A DNA stretch of 10,080 nt from the NCBI GenBank assembly GCA_964558275.1, contig CAZLDH010000108.1:1-10080 (forward strand). The letters are read 5' to 3'. Below, piece by piece: positions 5,933-10,080 of this stretch; positions within the stretch are counted from its first letter, which is position 1; every line of letters starts with the position of its first letter. Position numbers and translations under genes: made by a program. The notes under the pieces were generated by a model. It saw only the letters and a list, made by a program, of their open reading frames with translations, did not search any database and was not told the DNA's origin. The stretch is from FW021-bin31 sp964558275. GTDB lineage: Bacteria > Bacteroidota > Bacteroidia > Chitinophagales > Chitinophagaceae.

Positions 5933-5950
5933 GTGGTGAAAGTTTGTATT

Positions 5951-5958
5951 CAAAAGTA
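5951..5958 (-). promoter_or_regulatory. Candidate -7 box of the SMR exporter gene
   Basis: On the minus strand, TACTTTTG matches TAnnTTTG exactly and ends 18 bases before the chosen ATG (5932). That is the same box and the same distance as at metY. It overlaps the alternative upstream TTG start, which further favours the ATG. No clear -33 TTTG is seen. Confidence 0.4.
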
Positions 5959-6019
5959 AATATTTTTTTGGAGGGCGATTGATATTCTTGTTTGTTTAGA
6001 AAGCTATTTTATAATCCCT

Positions 6020-6027
6020 TATATTTG
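6020..6027 (+). promoter_or_regulatory. Candidate -7 box of the nitroreductase gene, very close to the start codon
   Basis: TATATTTG is an exact TAnnTTTG match ending 6 bases before the ATG at 6034. Transcription would begin at or just before the ATG. TTTG at 5991-5994 lies 25 bases upstream, somewhat far for a -33 box. This placement also argues against the upstream TTG start at 5992. Confidence 0.4.
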
Positions 6028-6033
6028 CGGGCT

Positions 6034-6618
6034 ATGGAAAATATCGAGACTTTAGAAGAGATTATAAAGACCCGACGCACTGTAAAAGCAACGAAAATGA
6101 ATGGGGCGCATATTCCTCATGAGCAAGTTATGAGATTGTTAGATCTGGCTGGGCGTGCTCCCAATCATGGCAAAACAGAACCCTGGCGGTTTTGGGTTTA
6201 TGAAGGTGAAGCGCTGAATAGGTTCGGAGAAAATCATGCAGAATGGTATTGGCAACATACACCGGAAAATAAAAGAAAAGAAGCCAAAGCAGAGAAATTG
6301 AAAAAATATGCGCAAGGGGCTTCGCACCTTATTGTGGCTGTAATGAAACGTACAGAAAAAACGAAAATTCCCAGATTTGAAGAAATGGCAGCAGTTTCTG
6401 CTGCGATTGAACATATTCTTTTAGGTGCTACCGCAATGGGGCTGGCTTCTTTTTGGAATACCGGAGGTATGACCAGACATCAGGTGCTGAAAGATTATTT
6501 GAAACTAAAAGAAGAAGATATGGTCATGGGGTTGCTATATTTAGGCTATCCGGATAAAATTAAACCACAACAAGAAAGAAAAATATCATTGAAGGATAAA
6601 ATTTATTGGATGGATTAA
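6034..6618 (+). CDS. Nitroreductase family flavoprotein (YdjA-like)
   Basis: This 194-residue protein belongs to the FMN-dependent nitroreductase fold, closest by motif to the compact YdjA-type members. I start it at the ATG at 6034 (MENIETL), not at an in-frame TTG at 5992, because the extra 14 residues are not family-like and would overlap the likely promoter. Motifs are IKTRRTVKA (11-19, basic residues contacting the FMN phosphate), APNHGKTEPWRFWV (42-55, FMN-binding loop), EEMAAVSAAIEHILLGATAMG (116-136, core helix), SFWNTGG (139-145) and MGLLYLGYP (165-173). Such enzymes use NAD(P)H to reduce nitro compounds or quinones in vitro; the natural substrate is usually unknown. It is divergent from the SMR exporter and probably monocistronic, with a hairpin just after its stop. 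Confidence 0.9.
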   Translation: MENIETLEEIIKTRRTVKATKMNGAHIPHEQVMRLLDLAGRAPNHGKTEPWRFWVYEGEALNRFGENHAEWYWQHTPENKRKEAKAEKLKKYAQGASHLIVAVMKRTEKTKIPRFEEMAAVSAAIEHILLGATAMGLASFWNTGGMTRHQVLKDYLKLKEEDMVMGLLYLGYPDKIKPQQERKISLKDKIYWMD

Positions 6619-6650
6619 AAGGAATAACAGAATAGAAACAGTGTTATTTC
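6617..6650 (-). terminator. Hairpin terminator between converging genes, stronger on the minus strand
   Basis: GGAATAACA (6621-6629) pairs with TGTTATTTC (6642-6650) through nine pairs including one G-U, with a 12-base loop. On the minus strand the stem is followed by TTTT (6620-6617), so it can end the PepSY transcript. On the plus strand no T run follows, so it would be at best a weak terminator for the nitroreductase. It begins three bases after the nitroreductase stop. Confidence 0.5.
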
Positions 6651-6684
6651 AAATGAACAGGCAATTTCAAACTATAGATAGCTA

Positions 6685-7920
6685 TTACACGCTGTAGGCA
6701 ACTTCTTTTTCTTTTTTTCTTTTTTGCCGGAGGGGTTTTCTTTTCGGTTTCTTTTTTGTTTTCTTTCCCCACCAAATGATAAACCCGGTTATGGGTAGGC
6801 TGGCACAAACAAGACTAACCAAAAAAGCAATTATCTTACCCCAAATGCCACCAATAGCACCTACGTGAATGTCGTATTTCATAGCCAGCAATTTCTGACC
6901 GGCATTTTTGTCTTTGTATAAGGATAGCCCTAGTTCTTTTCCTGAATATTGATCAAAATAGGCTGCATCATAATCGTAATAGACTTCATGTCTGTTATAA
7001 GCACTTACGGTAATTGGCGCTTTTGAAGTCTGAGGAATGGAAATTCCATAGCGTGTTACTCCCTGAAATTTTTGCTTTGAACGCGCAAGTGCTTTATCTA
7101 TAGGGAGAGCCTCAGGGGAGGCTTGTTCTGTAGCCTGCTCCTCTGAGGTGAAGGACGGAAAAGGAGGTGCTTCCGTACTCAAAGTTGCGGTAGCATATGC
7201 TGCTTTCGAAAACCATTGAAAGGAATACAGCATACCTGAAAGACCCAATATAAGGGCAATAAGAATAGTATAGAATCCTAAAACATTGTGCAAGTCATAG
7301 TTTAGCCTTTTCCATCTGGCTCTCCATTTTACTTTAAATGCTTTATTTTTTTCAAATTTGCTCCATCTTTTAGGGAGCCACATAATCAGACCGGTTATAA
7401 GAGAAATGATAAAAATCAGTGTTCCCCATCCTACAATGGGTTGTCCGTATTTAGTACTTAAATAAAGACTCCAGTGAATGTATTTAACAATGACAAAGAA
7501 ATCATTCATGTAGTTAATCTTTCCGGTAACCTTGCCGGTATAAGGATTAACAAAAGCTGATTCATAGTAATCTATGGATTCCGGAAAAGTAATGGCATTG
7601 GGATCTCCGGCTTTGTAGGCTAAAAATTCCCAGGATTTGCTACGATCGGTATAGGTGGTGATATAGTTAATAGGTTGGTCTGCTCCCAACGCTTCTTGTG
7701 CCGATTCTTTTAGTTCACTTATCGGGAGTGGTTTCGCATTGGAGGAAGGAGGAGTGACGAATAACTCCTCCTTATACACTAAACCGGATATTTCTTTTTG
7801 AAAGGTGAATATACAACCGGTAATGCTGACTATTACTACGATAATCCCCGAAATGAGTCCCAGCCAAAGATGGAGCCAGGTGATGATGTTGTTTATTGTT
7901 GATTTCTTGTTAATCGGCAT
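6685..7920 (-). CDS. PepSY-associated transmembrane protein, probable ferric-siderophore reductase (FoxB-like)
   Basis: This 411-residue inner-membrane protein is of the PepSY_TM family. Four membrane helices lie at about 17-40, 161-183, 212-236 and 361-386. Two large periplasmic PepSY-like regions (about 41-150 and 238-350) sit between helices 1-2 and 3-4. Histidines beside or in the helices are His17 (WLHLWLG), His149 (YIHWSLYL), His211 (DLHNVLGFY) and His352 (DIHVGAIGG); in the studied relative FoxB of Pseudomonas aeruginosa, such histidines carry two haems. The C-terminal 26 residues are extremely basic (KKTKKKPKRKPLRQKRKKEK) and should sit in the cytoplasm. It begins 18 bases after the TonB receptor stop, so the two form an operon. 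The pairing suggests it helps reduce or release iron from the imported siderophore. The reductase role is inferred from relatives. Confidence 0.88.
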   Translation of the reverse strand: MPINKKSTINNIITWLHLWLGLISGIIVVIVSITGCIFTFQKEISGLVYKEELFVTPPSSNAKPLPISELKESAQEALGADQPINYITTYTDRSKSWEFLAYKAGDPNAITFPESIDYYESAFVNPYTGKVTGKINYMNDFFVIVKYIHWSLYLSTKYGQPIVGWGTLIFIISLITGLIMWLPKRWSKFEKNKAFKVKWRARWKRLNYDLHNVLGFYTILIALILGLSGMLYSFQWFSKAAYATATLSTEAPPFPSFTSEEQATEQASPEALPIDKALARSKQKFQGVTRYGISIPQTSKAPITVSAYNRHEVYYDYDAAYFDQYSGKELGLSLYKDKNAGQKLLAMKYDIHVGAIGGIWGKIIAFLVSLVCASLPITGFIIWWGKKTKKKPKRKPLRQKRKKEKEVAYSV

Positions 7921-7938
7921 AGGTACTTATCTTTTTGT

Positions 7939-10080
7939 TTAGAAGTTGTAGGTAATCCCTATTCTGAAATTGCGTGGGGCTTCCATTTGCCAATAATAAA
8001 AGTCGCCATAGGGTGCACCAACGTATAAATAGTCATCTAACACATTTCGAATGGATAAATTCACTCTGAATTTCTTATAATCGTAAAAGACACCGGCATC
8101 TAATCTAAAATAATCCGGCAATGCCATTTGATTTTTAGCATTCCAGCTCCAAGTACTTCTGTCAGCTTTGTAGGTGGCTCCGGTAGAGAATCCTAATCCC
8201 TTTGCCGCCCCATTTTGTATTTTATAGGTAAGCCAGCTATTAAGGATATGCTTGGCGAATCCGGGCAAAGGATCACCCACTTTATTTTTATCTACGTCTT
8301 TTGTTATTTCTGAATTGGTATAAGCATAGTTTACTACAGCATTTAAACCGTGGGTTATTCTTCCTCTTACATCTAATTCAATACCTTCTGTTTTGGATTG
8401 TCCAATTTGTAAAGAATAGCGATGATTTGCATTGTTTGTTGTGTCGGGGTCATTGACTAACAGCCCATTTTTATAGATACGGTAAACGGATAACGAAGAT
8501 TGTAACCGACCATCAAACCATGATTTTTTAAGCCCTATTTCGTAATCAGTTCCCGTCTCAGGATCAGGAAGTTTATTGCCTCTCAATAATCCGGTTTGAG
8601 GAATAAAGGATTGATCAATTAATGCATAAATGGATGTGTTTTTATCAATAGATACGCTTAATCCCACTCTTGGCGTAATTTTAGAAGCACTGAAGTCTGT
8701 TCCATAGGAAGATTGATTGACATGCGTATATCTTCCGGCCAAGGTGAGTCGAACTTTATTATTCCAAAAACCGAGTTGATCTTGTAGGTATATACCGGAA
8801 TAACTTTGATTTAGTTTGTTTCCTTGCGCTCTGACATCCAACCTTGTTTCTCTATCAAAATCGGCATATCCGTTGGATGGATTGCCATATTCCGGATGAT
8901 AGATATTGAAAGGATCTGCTTTCGTATCCAATGCATGGGTCTGATTCCAGTCATAGGTGTTTTTCTTACTTCCCATATCTAATCCGAATAATATTTTATG
9001 TTGGACGGGGCCGGTTTGTAATTTTCCGTTGAGGAATACTTGTCCAAATTTATAATCGCTAACAGCATCGGCAATGGAAAGGGTTCTTATCATGTTTCCG
9101 GCAGAATCCAGTGAGGCCGGCCAAATATTACTCCCGACTTTGTCGGCATGCATATAGGCTGCATGTACATTCAGTTTCCAGTTTTTATTAAAATAATGAT
9201 GGAGGTAAAGGAAAAGAGACTGGTTCGTAATCTCTGTAGGTTCTATACCGGGATCCCCTAAAGTAAAATCTCTATCTAAGTCTCCATAACCTTTTGCGGA
9301 AAAAATATAAGAGGAGCTTATGTTAGATATCTTGGCATGTTGCAACGAATATTCAATAGTTAAATCTGTTTGAGGGTCAATGATATACTTTAATACGGGA
9401 TGGATGGTATATCGGTTGTCATATTTATATTTTTGGAAAGATTCTCTCGCTTGTCCCATAACATTCAGACGATACTGCAAACGGTTATCCTTGTCTAGAT
9501 GTCCATCAAGGTCTAAAGCTGCACGGTATAGATTGAAGCCGCCAAAGGTGAAATTGGCGCTTCCTTTGGTGTGTCCGGTTGGCTTTTTAGTGACGATATT
9601 AAACATTCCACCCGGTTCTCCATTAGACATCATAAAGCCGGCAGGTCCTTTTACAAATTCAATTCTCTCTACCATGCTCATGTCTGCGGTTAATGGTCCC
9701 CAGTTGGAAGTAAAATTAAATCCATTCCTAAACTCCGAAGCCCGGGCGCCCCGCATATTAATACGAGTGTAGTCATCCCAATGACCCAATCTTGTGGCAC
9801 CACTTACATCACGTATAATCCCGTCTTTCATACTAATAACTTGTCGGTCTTCTAATACTGCAGCGGTTATAACTTGTATGTTCTGAGGAACTTTATTTAA
9901 TGGTGTGAGCAACCGAAGACTGTTAGATGTTTGTTTGGTATTGTAGTTTTCGCGGAACCCGGAAACCGTAACTGCATTAAGTTTGTGATTTCTTTCTGTA
10001 ATACGAATAGATTGTAACTTTGTGGTGTCATTATTTGTGACACTTACAGGGATTATCTTTTTCTTTTTTCCAACTGAATG
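7939..10080 (-). CDS. TonB-dependent siderophore receptor (FhuE/FoxA type), 5' end outside the window
   Basis: This outer-membrane receptor imports a ferric siderophore using TonB energy. The frame stays open to the window edge, so 713 residues are visible and the start and signal peptide are missing. The codon at 9912 is TTG inside the frame, not the start. The visible N-terminus (HSVGKKKKIIPVSV) looks like the end of a carboxypeptidase-regulatory-like domain. A TonB-box-like segment, LNAVTVSGF, follows at visible residues 34-42. The plug domain has VPQNIQVIT (64-72), INMRGARASEFRNGF (107-121) and VERIEFVKGPAGFMMSNGEP (137-156) with NIVTKKP just after. The remainder is a 22-strand-type barrel with many aromatic strands, ending in FRIGITYNF with the C-terminal Phe used for outer-membrane insertion. 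Plug motifs are of the hydroxamate-type siderophore class, but the ligand is not certain. It is the first visible gene of an operon with the PepSY protein. Fur control is likely, but the promoter lies outside. Confidence 0.92.
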   Translation of the reverse strand, partial: HSVGKKKKIIPVSVTNNDTTKLQSIRITERNHKLNAVTVSGFRENYNTKQTSNSLRLLTPLNKVPQNIQVITAAVLEDRQVISMKDGIIRDVSGATRLGHWDDYTRINMRGARASEFRNGFNFTSNWGPLTADMSMVERIEFVKGPAGFMMSNGEPGGMFNIVTKKPTGHTKGSANFTFGGFNLYRAALDLDGHLDKDNRLQYRLNVMGQARESFQKYKYDNRYTIHPVLKYIIDPQTDLTIEYSLQHAKISNISSSYIFSAKGYGDLDRDFTLGDPGIEPTEITNQSLFLYLHHYFNKNWKLNVHAAYMHADKVGSNIWPASLDSAGNMIRTLSIADAVSDYKFGQVFLNGKLQTGPVQHKILFGLDMGSKKNTYDWNQTHALDTKADPFNIYHPEYGNPSNGYADFDRETRLDVRAQGNKLNQSYSGIYLQDQLGFWNNKVRLTLAGRYTHVNQSSYGTDFSASKITPRVGLSVSIDKNTSIYALIDQSFIPQTGLLRGNKLPDPETGTDYEIGLKKSWFDGRLQSSLSVYRIYKNGLLVNDPDTTNNANHRYSLQIGQSKTEGIELDVRGRITHGLNAVVNYAYTNSEITKDVDKNKVGDPLPGFAKHILNSWLTYKIQNGAAKGLGFSTGATYKADRSTWSWNAKNQMALPDYFRLDAGVFYDYKKFRVNLSIRNVLDDYLYVGAPYGDFYYWQMEAPRNFRIGITYNF

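Noticed and set aside
5933..6033. Guanidine or other riboswitch in the space between the SMR and nitroreductase genes
   Set aside because: The likely leaders are under 20 bases judging from the -7 boxes, and no conserved riboswitch core is visible.
9380..9772. Open frame of 130 codons on the plus strand inside the TonB receptor gene
   Set aside because: It is antisense to well-conserved plug-domain sequence and the product has no recognisable motif, so it is treated as a chance frame.

Overview
The window looks like an ordinary chromosomal segment of a low-GC member of the Bacteroidota, probably the sphingobacterial/chitinophagal side. The evidence is the gene content (YtxH plus holin-like small membrane proteins, a siderophore-type TonB receptor paired with a PepSY membrane protein), the near absence of Shine-Dalgarno sequences, and repeated copies of the Bacteroidota -7 promoter box TAnnTTTG in front of genes. 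I cannot name a genus. I see no rRNA, tRNA, CRISPR, insertion sequence, phage or recognised defence genes.

Left part (1-1478): a gene-free leader carries a good candidate promoter. It is followed by a rightward run of three small genes: a YtxH-type single-helix membrane protein, a two-helix holin-superfamily protein, and a 61-residue basic protein that overlaps the previous gene by one base. A fourth small membrane-anchored protein faces them and has its own terminator, which lies inside the end of the third gene. The three-gene run resembles, in architecture, the proteobacterial yqjD-yqjE-yqjK cluster and is the least understood part of the window.

Centre (1479-6618): an AI-2E family membrane permease converges on nadD (NAD biosynthesis), and their stop codons overlap. 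Further genes on the minus strand are an O-acetylhomoserine sulfhydrylase (metY type), a luciferase-like flavin monooxygenase and an SMR-family small exporter of the guanidinium (Gdx/SugE) type. A YdjA-like nitroreductase diverges from the exporter. The metY promoter carries a perfect inverted repeat centred on its -7 box, which looks like an operator. nadD and the nitroreductase have TATATTTG only 5-6 bases before the ATG, so their mRNAs may be leaderless or nearly so.

Right part (6619-10080): an iron-uptake pair on the minus strand. A TonB-dependent siderophore receptor, whose 5' end lies outside the window, is followed 18 bases later by a four-helix PepSY-type inner-membrane protein. The receptor would import a ferric siderophore across the outer membrane, and the PepSY protein, by analogy with FoxB-type proteins, may help reduce and release the iron. 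A hairpin between the PepSY gene and the nitroreductase separates the two converging units.
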